Source: Thermoflavifilum sp. | Lineage (GTDB): Bacteria > Bacteroidota > Bacteroidia > Chitinophagales > Chitinophagaceae | Length of the DNA stretch: 64,000 nt | Reading direction: 5' to 3' | NCBI GenBank assembly: GCA_023511875.1 | Contig: JAIMAQ010000001.1 | Span: forward strand, 1 to 64,000 | Part shown: in pieces, positions 1-8,705 of the stretch | Position numbering within the stretch: position 1 is the first letter of the stretch | Layout: each line of letters starts with the position of its first letter | Position numbers and translations under genes: made by a program | Notes under the pieces: generated by a model | Told to the model about the DNA's origin: nothing | The model's database searches: none | Seen by the model: the letters and a program-made list of their open reading frames with translations, nothing else

Positions 1-206
1 CTCTTATCTATATCTCACCTCATTTTCCGCTTTACGCTCATGTTCGCCCATTTCTTCACGCCATTTTTCTGAAGGTCATTTGGGGAGAAGATATGAAAAA
101 GATTACTTGATGTTTGATTTGATGGAGAATGTTGTAATCCTTCTTTCTTTGTCTTGACACAAAGAAAGAAGCAAAGAAAATTCAAGACCTTCAGAAAAAT
201 GGCTAA
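1..206 (+). repeat. MITE-like palindromic repeat, copy 1
   Basis: Copy 1 of a roughly 206-base repeat that recurs at 286-492. It contains an 18-base perfect terminal inverted repeat (60-77 with 186-203) and, inside it, a perfect 13-bp hairpin (140-152 with 159-171, six-base loop). The inner palindromic unit 60-203 is 144 bases. No transposase lies nearby, so a non-autonomous, MITE-like or structured-RNA repeat is the best description. Short ORFs that cross it are not supported as genes. Confidence 0.75.
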
Positions 207-285
207 AATGGGCTCCATTTCGCTACGGAAAATGAAATACCCCTATGAACTTGTGTAATGCTGAATCAGCTTTTTGATACTTCGA

Positions 286-492
286 CTCTTATCTATAATC
301 TTACCTCATTTTCCGTTTCACGCTCATGTTCGCCCATTTCTTCACGCCATTTTTCTGAAGGTCAATGTGGGGAGAAGAAATGAAAAAGATTACTGGAAGT
401 TTGATTTGATGGAGAACGTTGTAATCTTCTTTCTTTGTCAGGAAACAAAGAAAGAAGCAAAGAAAATTCAAGACTGCCAGAAAAATGGCTAA
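286..492 (+). repeat. MITE-like palindromic repeat, copy 2
   Basis: Second copy, about 285 bases downstream of copy 1 and in the same orientation. The inner unit 346-489 is again 144 bases. Its left terminal repeat (346-363) is identical to copy 1, the right one (472-489) has about three changes. The 13-bp hairpin (426-438 with 445-457) is unchanged although the six-base loop differs from copy 1, which suggests selection for the stem or recent spread. Confidence 0.75.
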
Positions 493-513
493 TTTTTCTG
501 AAGGTCGATGTGG
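493..513 (+). repeat. Truncated third copy of the repeat
   Basis: The left terminal-repeat sequence (tttttctgaaggtc, then a copy-2-like flank) starts again right after copy 2 and then diverges. Together with the end of copy 2 it forms a nine-bp inverted repeat (478-486 with 492-500). Confidence 0.5.
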
Positions 514-803
514 CAAAGCTTCACGGTTGCTGAGTAGCGAAGCGTATTGAAGTGAGCGTGGAGCGAGCTCACAGTAGGCGCTTCGATACACTATCGTTAT
601 TCGATGGCCACATCTCGATATGCTGTGCAGTTGACGACCTAGCTGGGTCGGGATGCTTTAGATGGTTGTTTTTTACTTTCCAACTCACCTTAATAAACGA
701 CTTCAACACTCAGCGATCTATTTTACGCTCAACGACGATATCCGTGACACTTGCTAGATAAGCAAGATTAGCGGTGTTAAGTATGAATGGCGAGCTACAA
801 AAT
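514..803. other. Non-coding stretch, no supported gene
   Basis: Short ORFs here have no recognisable domain. Small inverted repeats are visible, such as GTGAGC/GCTCAC near 552-575 and CTTGCT/AGCAAG at 750-766. Nothing resembles an RNA gene I can name. Confidence 0.4.
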
Positions 804-1955
804 TTACTGCAGGATTTTGCTCAAGGTATCTTCTAATGCTGGACCAATTAGGTTCTCCGCTATAATTTTTCCTTGAGGGTCGAGTAAAAAGTTAGCGGGG
901 ATGGCCTCTACATGGTACAGGTCGGCTGCTGAAGAATTCCATCCTTTCAGGTCGCTCACATGATTCCAGTAAAGATGATCTTCATGAATCGCTTTTAACC
1001 AGTTATCTTTTTTACTGTCGAGCGATACACTAAAAACGGTAAAGTTTTTATCCTTGAATTTTTGATAGGCAGCCACTACATAAGGATTTTCCTGACGGCA
1101 AGGAGCACACCAGGAAGCCCAGAAATCGACCAGTACATATTTACCGCGGAAATTGTGGAGCGACAACATATGGCCAGCCGTATCTGGCAGGCTAATGTTA
1201 GGGGCAGTAGAGCCTATAGGGAGAGGTGAGCTGGAAGCTTGTTCGCTGATGAGTTGATAGGCGGCTACCAAGTCTTTCACCAGCTTATGATGCGGGAAAC
1301 GCGTGAGCAATCGGTCGATGACGGGCTTTGCCTGAAGCAGCTCGTCTTGATTTTGCAACATGCTTAAGGCAAAAACGGCTGTAGCTGCACTATTTGTGGT
1401 ATCGGCAAAATGAAGAATATAGTCTTCAAGCGCTTGTTGACGGTTTTGCAATTGCTGTTGTTGAGTAGCAAGCACGCTGTCGGGTAAGGAGCCTGTTTTA
1501 CGCAGGCTATCATAAGCTTGGGTTTCTGTACTCAAAGCCTGGCTTTCTTGATATACATGATGTAAAAAAGCTTGTAAGGTAGTAGAAGCCACCGATCCAG
1601 AGAATTGAACATCACTTAGCTCATTGTAATCGCCTGTGATGATTGTTTTCCCGCCCGAGAGCACCAGAAAAAGCATTTGTGCATTTGGGAAGCGTAGCCG
1701 ATAAAGCCCTTCTTCCGGTAAGCTGCCAGTGAAAGTAATGGGCTGTGAAGCTGTAGACAATGAAACGGTGTCAATCGTTTTTACTCCATTAATTTCCAAG
1801 GCATCTAAGTAAATGGTGCCCTGAGCGGGCAGATGGGCTAATTTCACCGTGAGTATAAATTGTTGCTGCTCGGGTTGATGTTGACAAGCAGCCCAGAGTA
1901 ATCCGAAGAAAATGCCTACACTCCATTTTAACCAGCGTAGAGAAAATACACGCAT
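804..1955 (-). CDS. TlpA-like thiol-disulfide oxidoreductase lipoprotein
   Basis: Probable envelope thioredoxin of the TlpA/ResA type, 383 residues. The N-terminus has a hydrophobic signal ending in a lipobox (LLWAAC, Cys24), so it is likely a periplasm-facing lipoprotein. Residues about 30-130 look like the DUF4369 domain that often precedes Bacteroidetes thioredoxins, followed by a helical linker. The thioredoxin/AhpC-TSA domain starts near residue 245 and carries the redox motif WASWCAPC with Cys283 and Cys286. Family members reduce or shuffle disulfides in exported proteins or serve cytochrome c maturation. No partner gene is next to it, so the substrate is unknown. It lies downstream of gatB on the same strand, separated by 253 bases with a hairpin. 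Confidence 0.85.
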   Translation of the reverse strand: MRVFSLRWLKWSVGIFFGLLWAACQHQPEQQQFILTVKLAHLPAQGTIYLDALEINGVKTIDTVSLSTASQPITFTGSLPEEGLYRLRFPNAQMLFLVLSGGKTIITGDYNELSDVQFSGSVASTTLQAFLHHVYQESQALSTETQAYDSLRKTGSLPDSVLATQQQQLQNRQQALEDYILHFADTTNSAATAVFALSMLQNQDELLQAKPVIDRLLTRFPHHKLVKDLVAAYQLISEQASSSPLPIGSTAPNISLPDTAGHMLSLHNFRGKYVLVDFWASWCAPCRQENPYVVAAYQKFKDKNFTVFSVSLDSKKDNWLKAIHEDHLYWNHVSDLKGWNSSAADLYHVEAIPANFLLDPQGKIIAENLIGPALEDTLSKILQ

Positions 1956-2060
1956 TTGATATCTATTTTATCCCTGCAAATTATCTATTCACGAACAATT
2001 CTATTCCATTTCCCGAAGATTTTAACTTTTCACTGGATGATCAGTTTTCGATTACCCGAT

Positions 2061-2094
2061 CAATTGATGCATTCGCCAACCCAATTGATGCATT
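2061..2094. repeat. 21-bp-spaced direct repeat upstream of the tlpA-like gene
   Basis: The 13-mer caattgatgcatt occurs at 2061-2073 and 2082-2094, a 21-base period equal to two turns of B-DNA. It sits about 105-140 bases upstream of the tlpA-like start (1955). This geometry fits an operator bound by a dimer on one face of the helix, but no regulator is identified. Confidence 0.35.
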
Positions 2095-2179
2095 TACCAA
2101 ACACGCCTTGCTTAGTGGCTTCACATGGCTGTATCTTTGATACTGGTTTTTCATAGGATATGGTTAACTTATTATGCAG

Positions 2180-2210
2180 GGGGCTGTTGTCGAACAGCCC
2201 CAATTTTTTT
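2180..2210. terminator. Hairpin between gatB and the tlpA-like gene
   Basis: A perfect nine-bp stem (ggggctgtt at 2180-2188, aacagcccc at 2193-2201) is followed on the plus strand by a T tract (2202-2210). The genes around it run on the minus strand, where the T tract is missing after the hairpin and the A tract overlaps the gatB stop codon. It may still end gatB transcription or stabilise its 3' end. As a canonical terminator it points the other way. Confidence 0.45.
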
Positions 2211-3669
2211 ATCCTTTCAGTCTTTCCCGAATGATTTCATGAACGAGTTGTGGATTAGCTTTCCCCTTAGTTTTTTTCATAACCTCTCCCACAAAATAGC
2301 TCAACAAGCCTTTTTTGCCTGAACGATATTGTTGAATCTTTTCGGGCATGGCCAGTAGCACTTCATCTACATAGCCCATGAGAGCGGCTGCATCAGACTG
2401 TTGAAGCAGGTCTAATTGCGCGGCAACCTCACGAACGGAGCTATGGGTATGCGACATCAGGTGGGGGATTAGCTGCTGGGCTGCAGAAAAGCTAATGGTT
2501 TGTTGTTGTATCAAGTTAATCAGCTCTGCTAATTGTTTCGGAAGAAGGGTGCCCGCTGGCAAGGGCAATTGGTGCGTATGTACATAAGCTCGAATAGGCC
2601 CAAGTAGCCAGCTGGCAACATTCTTGGCGGCAGTAGGGGGTAACAATGATAGGGTATCGGTAAAAAAATTAGCGGTGACCTGGTCTTCGGTGAGTTGCCA
2701 GGCCTCCTGAAAAGAAAGGCCAAGTGTCAACTGAAATTTGGCCAGTAGTTCTTCCTGTGAAGGAGGCATTTGCTGTTGAATCGATTGCAAAAACTCATCG
2801 GTGATGTAAAAGGGGGTGAGGTCGGGCTCGGGGAAGTAACGATAATCATTGGCCATTTCTTTTTGGCGTTGTGGATACGTGATCTGTTGCTGTTCGTCGT
2901 AACCCCTGGTATGTTGTGGAACAGATCGGCCCTGGCTAAGCTCATGAATTTGCCGGTTGATTTCATATTCCAGCGCTTTGCGGACAAAACGAATGGAGTT
3001 TAGATTTTTGATCTCCACTTTAGTACCCAAACGAGCTTGTCCGGCTGGGCGAACAGATATATTCACATCGCAGCGCAAGCTTCCTTCTTCCATATTCCCA
3101 TCGCTCACGCCTAGGTAACGCACCAGCCGCCGAATAGCGGTTAGGCAAGCTGCCGCCTCCTCAGGTGTACGGAGGTCGGACTCTGTAACAATTTCCAAGA
3201 GAGCAACACCAGCACGATTGAAATCTACGCTGGAATAAGATCCCCCATCTATCGAACTGGCATCGTGCAAGAGCTTTCCAGCATCTTCCTCAAGGTGCAT
3301 GTGGTGAATGCGAATGGTTTTGCCCGAGCCAGCTTGTCCATCAGGATAAATGCGAAGATAACCACCTCTGCAAATTGGAGTATGGTGTTGAGTGATCTGA
3401 TAACCTTTGGGAAGATCTGGATAGAAATAATTTTTTCGGTCGAAGTAATTATATCGAGTGATATGCGCTCCACAAGCCAATCCTAATTTAACAGCTTGTT
3501 CAATAGCCTTGCGGTTGAGCCGAGGCAAGGTGCCTGGGTGTGCTAGACTGATGGTGCTAATATGCACATTGGGGTCTAAAGTAAAATGAGCGGGATCTGC
3601 ACTAAATAGCTTGCTGGCAGTAAGCAGCTGTACATGCATCTCCAGCCCAATCACGGCTTCCCATTCCAT
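2209..3669 (-). CDS. gatB: Asp/Glu-tRNA amidotransferase subunit B
   Basis: GatB activates and transfers ammonia in the GatCAB enzyme, which converts Glu-tRNA(Gln) or Asp-tRNA(Asn) to the amide form. The N-terminus reads EAVIGLEMHVQL, the classic GatB opening, and blocks typical of the catalytic cradle (DFNRAGVALLEIVTE, GTKVEIKNLNS, NDYRYFPEPDL) follow. A YqeY-like C-terminal tail ends with a KGKANPQLV stretch. An upstream in-frame TTG at 3690 would add seven residues, but it lies inside a promoter -7 element (3688-3695), so the ATG at 3669 is chosen, giving 486 residues. gatA and gatC are not adjacent, as is common in Bacteroidetes. Confidence 0.95.
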   Translation of the reverse strand: MEWEAVIGLEMHVQLLTASKLFSADPAHFTLDPNVHISTISLAHPGTLPRLNRKAIEQAVKLGLACGAHITRYNYFDRKNYFYPDLPKGYQITQHHTPICRGGYLRIYPDGQAGSGKTIRIHHMHLEEDAGKLLHDASSIDGGSYSSVDFNRAGVALLEIVTESDLRTPEEAAACLTAIRRLVRYLGVSDGNMEEGSLRCDVNISVRPAGQARLGTKVEIKNLNSIRFVRKALEYEINRQIHELSQGRSVPQHTRGYDEQQQITYPQRQKEMANDYRYFPEPDLTPFYITDEFLQSIQQQMPPSQEELLAKFQLTLGLSFQEAWQLTEDQVTANFFTDTLSLLPPTAAKNVASWLLGPIRAYVHTHQLPLPAGTLLPKQLAELINLIQQQTISFSAAQQLIPHLMSHTHSSVREVAAQLDLLQQSDAAALMGYVDEVLLAMPEKIQQYRSGKKGLLSYFVGEVMKKTKGKANPQLVHEIIRERLKG

Positions 3670-3687
3670 CGAGTGATGATTTAGGAG

Positions 3688-3695
3688 CAAAAGTA
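3688..3695 (-). promoter_or_regulatory. Bacteroidetes-type -7 promoter element of gatB
   Basis: Read on the minus strand this is TACTTTTG, a full match to TAnnTTTG. The predicted transcript would start near 3681, about 12 bases before the ATG at 3669. No clear -33 TTTG was found. Confidence 0.45.
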
Positions 3696-3736
3696 AGAAA
3701 TCTCTGCTGGGGGCTTATTGAAGAAAGACGATGCTT

Positions 3737-6235
3737 TCAAGGCTTTCTGGGCGATTTTACCGACATTGGATGTGTGCGGCCATCACCTTTTTCTAATCGA
3801 TCGAGCCCTAATGCTTTTAAGGGAATATCTTTCTCTTCATCGATCGTAGGCCAAAGCTGCTGGTGACGGGCTTTTCGTTTCAAAGATTTTTCTAGCCAAA
3901 GGAGCATGGCCGGTAAAATAGTGAGATTGCTAATCATGGCTAAAATAAGGGTAAGCGAAGTGAGCAGGCCTAATGCTTGGGTGCCTCCAAAAGCAGAAAA
4001 ACCAAAGATCATAAACCCAGCAAACAAAATCAAACCCGTATACACAATGCTGATGCCCGTGTCATGAATAGTACGTTTCACGGCTTCCGACATCTGAAAA
4101 TGCACCAATTGCATCTCTTGTTTGAAATTGACCAAAAACCGAATGGTAACATCGATGGCAATACCCAGGGCAATACTAAATACCAAAACAGTAGAGGGTT
4201 TTAAAGGTACGCCCAGCCAGCCCATCACTCCTGCTGTAAAAGCTAGCGGGATGATATTGGGTACAAAAGCAATAGCCACTACTTGCCAGGAGCGGAATAA
4301 GTAAAACATGCAGGCCAGAATGAGCACAAAAGCCAGTAAAATACTATCAGTAAGCCCATTGATGATATATCTCGATCCTTCCAGAAAAACTACCGAAGAG
4401 CCCGTATACGTGAGCGTATACTGAGAGGCGGGAAAAAGCGAGCTTGCCTTTTGCTGCAATTGGTGCAGCAACACCGGTAGTCGCTGAGTGCCCACATCTT
4501 TCATGTTTACGCTGAGGCGCGCAATTTGCTGGCTGCTATCTACAAATGAATGCAACAGGCGACTGAATCCATTTCCCGATACACTATCTGCAGGGTTAAA
4601 TCGAAGATATGGCGCCAGAAACACCAAATCAAACTGATTGGGCACGGCATAACTCAAAGAATCTCCATGGTAATAAGCCTGTCGAGCAAATTCAATGCCA
4701 TCAACGTAGGATAGAGGTCGGGCAAAATCGGGCTGAGCAGCAATATATTGGCTAAATTCATGAATGCGGTTCATCAAATCGAGCGACATTACCCCTTTCG
4801 GATGATGTGTGTTAATCAGGATTTCCAGGGGCATGACCCCTTTAAAATTCCGTTCGAAAAATTTTAAATCGGTATACAACCTATCGTGATGTGGCACGTC
4901 GTCTAAAATATACCCCACGCTTTTGAGCCGCAAAATCCCCATCACGGCTACCACCAGCACCACCACCGTACCAGCATACACAAGGGGGCGATACTGAAAT
5001 ACCAGAATCTCCAATCGTTTCAGTATCCAATTAAGCAGCCGATTGTCGAGATAATTCACATGTTTTTCTCGCGGAGCGGGTAGATAGCTGAGCACAGATG
5101 GCAGAAAAATCAGCGAAATCACAAATAGCAGAAGAATGTTGATGCCGGCTACAATACCAAATTCTTTCAAAATAGCACTACGGGTAAAGAAAAAAACCCC
5201 AAAGCCAATAGCTGCTGTAAGATTGGTGAAAAGAGTGACAATGCCCATGCGCTGCACCATGCGCACTAAGGCTCTGGTTTTATGGTGGTGTAAAGTGAAT
5301 TCACTATGGTATTTGTTTAAAAAATATACACAATTGGGAATGCCAATTACCACGATCAATGGGGGAATTAATCCCGTGAGAATGGTAAGCTTATAGCCCA
5401 AAAGCACAATAGTGGCCAACGACCAAATCACGCCCGTAAGTACCACAACCATCGACATCCACACTGCGGAAAACGATCGAAAAAATACCCAAAGAATGCA
5501 GGCAGTAAGCAACACAGAGCTGATCAAAAAAATCTTCAATTCATGAGAAAGCTTCTGAGTAATCACCGTACGGATGTAGGGAATGCCACTGAGATAAGTA
5601 TTGATCTGATGCTTTTGCCCAAAAGAGTCGGCTAATTGCTGAATCGGATAGATGACTTTCGTGCGCTTGGAACTATTTAATACATCTTTGTTGATATGGA
5701 TAGCCATTAAATAGCTATGCGTTTCCGGATTATAAAGCAAACCTTTGTAAAAAGGAAGGGATAGAAAAATTTGTTTTAAACTATCGAGTGCATTTTGGTT
5801 AAGTGAGTCTGACGGAAAGATAGGTACTGGTTGCAAACGATGCAAGCTATCGTTTTTCTCCAGGTTTAAAGCTGTGGGAATGCTCAATACATCTTCCACA
5901 TGCGGCATCTGTTGGATGCGATAAACGAGATGTTGATAGTCACGAAAAAATGGCTCTTGAAAAAAATGATCGGTCTGGTAACCAACAACCATAAGGTTGC
6001 CATCTTCACCAAACTGCTTTTTAAAAGCAAGATATTGCTGATACTTGGGGTCGTTAAGCGGAATAGACTTGATAAAATCATACGACAGTTGCACATGGCT
6101 GGCAAAATAGGCCATGATAGTGGTAAGTATGAACCAAGCACTCAACAAAATAGCCCTTCTTTTTAAAATCCAACTTGCTAATCTTTGCCAGCTCATGGCC
6201 CTGGGTTTTAGGGTTGCAAAGCTAATAAACTTCAT
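3737..6235 (-). CDS. RND/MMPL family transporter
   Basis: A large inner-membrane protein (832 residues) of the RND superfamily, MMPL-like branch. It shows the duplicated plan: one membrane helix near residues 30-50, a large periplasmic loop, a helix bundle around 230-410, then a second helix, loop and bundle ending near 790. Sequences such as PPLIVVIGIPNCVYFLNKYH and VFSIALGIAIDVTIRFLVNF match the two internal repeats of SSD/MMPL transporters. These proteins use the proton gradient to export lipids, hopanoids or other hydrophobic compounds; the substrate here cannot be read from sequence. The tail after residue 795 is charged and cytoplasmic. ATG 6235 is used; an internal Met14 (MSWQRLASW) is a possible alternative. 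It is divergent from recO. Confidence 0.85.
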   Translation of the reverse strand: MKFISFATLKPRAMSWQRLASWILKRRAILLSAWFILTTIMAYFASHVQLSYDFIKSIPLNDPKYQQYLAFKKQFGEDGNLMVVGYQTDHFFQEPFFRDYQHLVYRIQQMPHVEDVLSIPTALNLEKNDSLHRLQPVPIFPSDSLNQNALDSLKQIFLSLPFYKGLLYNPETHSYLMAIHINKDVLNSSKRTKVIYPIQQLADSFGQKHQINTYLSGIPYIRTVITQKLSHELKIFLISSVLLTACILWVFFRSFSAVWMSMVVVLTGVIWSLATIVLLGYKLTILTGLIPPLIVVIGIPNCVYFLNKYHSEFTLHHHKTRALVRMVQRMGIVTLFTNLTAAIGFGVFFFTRSAILKEFGIVAGINILLLFVISLIFLPSVLSYLPAPREKHVNYLDNRLLNWILKRLEILVFQYRPLVYAGTVVVLVVAVMGILRLKSVGYILDDVPHHDRLYTDLKFFERNFKGVMPLEILINTHHPKGVMSLDLMNRIHEFSQYIAAQPDFARPLSYVDGIEFARQAYYHGDSLSYAVPNQFDLVFLAPYLRFNPADSVSGNGFSRLLHSFVDSSQQIARLSVNMKDVGTQRLPVLLHQLQQKASSLFPASQYTLTYTGSSVVFLEGSRYIINGLTDSILLAFVLILACMFYLFRSWQVVAIAFVPNIIPLAFTAGVMGWLGVPLKPSTVLVFSIALGIAIDVTIRFLVNFKQEMQLVHFQMSEAVKRTIHDTGISIVYTGLILFAGFMIFGFSAFGGTQALGLLTSLTLILAMISNLTILPAMLLWLEKSLKRKARHQQLWPTIDEEKDIPLKALGLDRLEKGDGRTHPMSVKSPRKP

Positions 6236-6269
6236 CCAGAGCAGGTGCTGTAGCGCTGCTGTGTATGAT

Positions 6270-6277
6270 TATCTTTG
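6270..6277 (+). promoter_or_regulatory. -7 promoter element of recO
   Basis: TATCTTTG matches TAnnTTTG exactly. It overlaps the in-frame TTG at 6275, so transcription should start after that codon, near 6284. This favours the GTG at 6296 as the recO start. Confidence 0.5.
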
Positions 6278-6295
6278 TCAGCAAAACAAGGTCTT

Positions 6296-7033
6296 GTGCT
6301 TCAAAAAACTCGAGGAGTGGTGTTGCGAGCAGTTAGGTATGGAGAGACCAGCCTGGTAGTGACTATTTTCACCGAACAATTGGGCATACAAAGCTATTTA
6401 GTAAATGGCGTTCGTACGGCCAGGCCAGCACGCATGAAACCTGTTTTTTTTCAACCCGGAACCATTTTAGATTTGGTCGTATATCATCACACGGGCAAAA
6501 ATCTCCAACGTATTTCTGAGATCCAGTTTGGATATGTATATCGCCAAATTCTAGCCGATCCGATCAAATCGGCCGTTATGCTTTATATAACTGAGCTGTT
6601 GCTTCGTTTGCTTCAACATCCTCAAGTGTTGAGAGAGCTATATCAATTTACAGAGCAAGCGCTTGTCTGGCTCGACCAAGCATCATCTCGAGTCGCCAAC
6701 CTGCCATTATATTTTACCCTGCAAACAGCTGCGCTGCTAGGAGTAGGCCTGCAAAACAATTATGATGTGAGCAAACCTTATTTCGATTTGCATGAAGGCT
6801 TGTTTACTGCACAAATTCCTGCTCATCCCGACTATATGGGAACAAATGAGGCCAAGCTCACCTCACAGCTATTGAATTGCCAAAATGCCGATGAAGCCGC
6901 TGTCATTCCCCTCACACGTCAACAGCGTAGAAAATTGATCGGTTTTTATCAAGATTATCTGCGCTGGCATGTACCTGGATTTACTGCTTTGCTCGGACTC
7001 GACACCTTGTTTCAGTTGTTTGACCCTTATTGA
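6296..7033 (+). CDS. recO: DNA repair protein RecO
   Basis: RecO loads RecA on SSB-coated single-stranded DNA together with RecR in gap repair. The protein starts LQKTRGVVLRAVRYGETS, which matches the family N-terminus, and continues into an OB fold (about residues 1-80) and a helical C-terminal domain. The C-terminal zinc cysteines of some RecO proteins are not evident. The GTG at 6296 places the start directly before the conserved block (245 residues). A TTG at 6275 is in frame but overlaps a promoter element. Its 3' end overlaps the convergent gene at 7027 by seven bases. Confidence 0.92.
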   Translation: MLQKTRGVVLRAVRYGETSLVVTIFTEQLGIQSYLVNGVRTARPARMKPVFFQPGTILDLVVYHHTGKNLQRISEIQFGYVYRQILADPIKSAVMLYITELLLRLLQHPQVLRELYQFTEQALVWLDQASSRVANLPLYFTLQTAALLGVGLQNNYDVSKPYFDLHEGLFTAQIPAHPDYMGTNEAKLTSQLLNCQNADEAAVIPLTRQQRRKLIGFYQDYLRWHVPGFTALLGLDTLFQLFDPY

Positions 7034-7878
7034 AGTTGGAAGATGTAAAGCTTTTGAGGGGTTAGAAGTAACAACCGATGGGAAACAGGTTCTACGGCAA
7101 TTTGTATGGGATGCAGATCTACGGGTAAATAAGCACACCCTGAATCTCGAATCTGTAACGGAACGATGCATACTGCATCGGGCATGAGTAAATAAAGAGC
7201 CGCTTCGCTAGCCGCAAATGATTGAGATACCGATACAGGGATATGATTCAGATAATTACCCAATTCGTCGAATACATATATTCCTTTTTGTGGATCGTAT
7301 GCGTATATTTTGCCGTGAAGGTCTATGAGTCGTGTGGGGCGGGGAAGTGTAGATACCAGCTGGCCCAGCGGAATACTTCGTAACAATAAGGTTCCTGTAG
7401 GGGAAATTTTTTTCAGGCTAGCATCCTGAACGTCGTATACCCAGATTTGGTTGTCGTAAGAGCTGGCCACAGCTGTGGGTTGTAAAATACCTATTGCTTT
7501 TAAATCGAGTGTGTACAGCCAGGTAAGCCATCGGCTGAGTAGCACCAAAATGCCTGATTGCGGATAGAATAGGAGTATTCGAAGGGGATTGCTGACATCG
7601 ACTTGCTCGGGAATCCCCGATTGCCAGTTGGCATATTGATATAAGCTATCGCTATGAGGATCACGTTTCCATAATACGCCTTGTGGGTTTATCCAAAAAA
7701 TATTTCCCAACGGATCGGCTGCCACTGCACGGGCACTAATCGTAAGGGTGTCTAAGATACGGTATTGCAGGGTGTCTCCTGAAGCACCGGGTTGGGCTTG
7801 CAAAGAAGCTGGAGCTAGCCAATGCGCAAGCATAAATAAGATACCCAGGAACCAGAGGCTATGTTTCCGAATACGCAT
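7027..7878 (-). CDS. Exported propeller-like protein of unknown function
   Basis: 283 residues with a clear signal peptide (hydrophobic 8-22, cleavage likely after SLQAQ). The mature part has repeating motifs such as DPLGNIFWINPQGVLWKRD and YDNQIWVYDVQD that resemble blades of NHL or YVTN beta-propellers. No catalytic motif is visible. Its start overlaps the end of the lpxH-like gene by 20 bases, so the two are very likely cotranscribed and translationally coupled. A role in the envelope is plausible but the function is unknown. Confidence 0.75.
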   Translation of the reverse strand: MRIRKHSLWFLGILFMLAHWLAPASLQAQPGASGDTLQYRILDTLTISARAVAADPLGNIFWINPQGVLWKRDPHSDSLYQYANWQSGIPEQVDVSNPLRILLFYPQSGILVLLSRWLTWLYTLDLKAIGILQPTAVASSYDNQIWVYDVQDASLKKISPTGTLLLRSIPLGQLVSTLPRPTRLIDLHGKIYAYDPQKGIYVFDELGNYLNHIPVSVSQSFAASEAALYLLMPDAVCIVPLQIRDSGCAYLPVDLHPIQIAVEPVSHRLLLLTPQKLYIFQLQ

Positions 7879-8644
7879 GGGTTGGATAAAATCGAAGTTG
7901 TAATCCCCCTTCTAGGTCAAACACTGCATAAGAGCGAAACCGAATCCAGTCGCCTAGATTGATATATCGACTTCCGCCGGGCAATGGAATATCTAAAGCC
8001 AGATGTCGATGACCAAAGATGAAATAATCTACATGTTGTTGTTGAAGGATTTGCTTGCAGTATTGTACCAGCCATTCCCGCTCTTCTCCCAGGAAAGCTT
8101 CTGTAGTAGTAGCTGCTCGACTTTGCCGACTGAAAAAATTGGCAATCGAAATTCCCCACGAGGGGTGCAACATGGCAAAAAGCTTACGAGACCAGGGATT
8201 TCGAAATACTTTTTTAAGCATTTTATACCCATGATCTCCAGGCCCAAGGCCATCTCCATGACCTAGATAAAAGGTTTTACCTGCGCTATATAGCCAAATG
8301 GGAGCATCGTAAACAGGTATATGAAACTCTTCTTCGAAATAGCCATTCATCCACATATCGTGGTTACCAATAAATACCGAAATAGGGATACCCCGGTCTG
8401 AAAGTTCGGCCAGCTTACCCAGCAAGCGGGTATACCCTTTCGGGATAACCGATTTGTATTCAAACCAGAAATCAAATAAATCACCAAGTAGGAAGATATG
8501 GGCGGCATCGGCAGAAACTTCTTCTAGCCAGCGAACAATTAATTTCTCTCTTTCCAGACTTTCCGCCTTAGTGCCCGATCCAAGGTGAAAGTCGGAAGCA
8601 AAATAGATTTTTTGAGATCTTGAAAGAGAAACATGGAGTTCCAC
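7859..8644 (-). CDS. lpxH: UDP-2,3-diacylglucosamine diphosphatase-like metallophosphatase
   Basis: Calcineurin-like phosphoesterase, probably the LpxH step of lipid A synthesis (UDP-2,3-diacylglucosamine to lipid X). Metal-binding motifs appear in order: DFHLG near residue 18, GDLFDFWFEY near 54, GNHDMW near 95, GHGDGLGPGDHGYK near 125 and GHRH near 207. The GxGDxGYK block is typical of Bacteroidetes LpxH-like proteins. The start codon is GTG at 8644. The gene symbol is given by family resemblance; a related UDP-sugar pyrophosphatase cannot be excluded. Confidence 0.85.
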   Translation of the reverse strand: MELHVSLSRSQKIYFASDFHLGSGTKAESLEREKLIVRWLEEVSADAAHIFLLGDLFDFWFEYKSVIPKGYTRLLGKLAELSDRGIPISVFIGNHDMWMNGYFEEEFHIPVYDAPIWLYSAGKTFYLGHGDGLGPGDHGYKMLKKVFRNPWSRKLFAMLHPSWGISIANFFSRQSRAATTTEAFLGEEREWLVQYCKQILQQQHVDYFIFGHRHLALDIPLPGGSRYINLGDWIRFRSYAVFDLEGGLQLRFYPTHAYSET

Positions 8645-8705
8645 ACAAGATGCACTTAGGCTGGCAAGATAGTCAACAATCTAAAGCTGGCCAAGCCAAT
8701 TTATA

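Noticed and set aside
274-591. Short ORFs on both strands across the palindromic repeats
   Set aside because: The palindromic repeat gives similar open frames on both strands; none has a domain or start signals.
552-761. 69-residue plus-strand ORF
   Set aside because: No domain, no promoter and no conservation that can be seen.
2180-2210. Hairpin read as a normal terminator of gatB
   Set aside because: The T tract follows on the plus strand, while gatB runs on the minus strand; kept only as a low-confidence feature.
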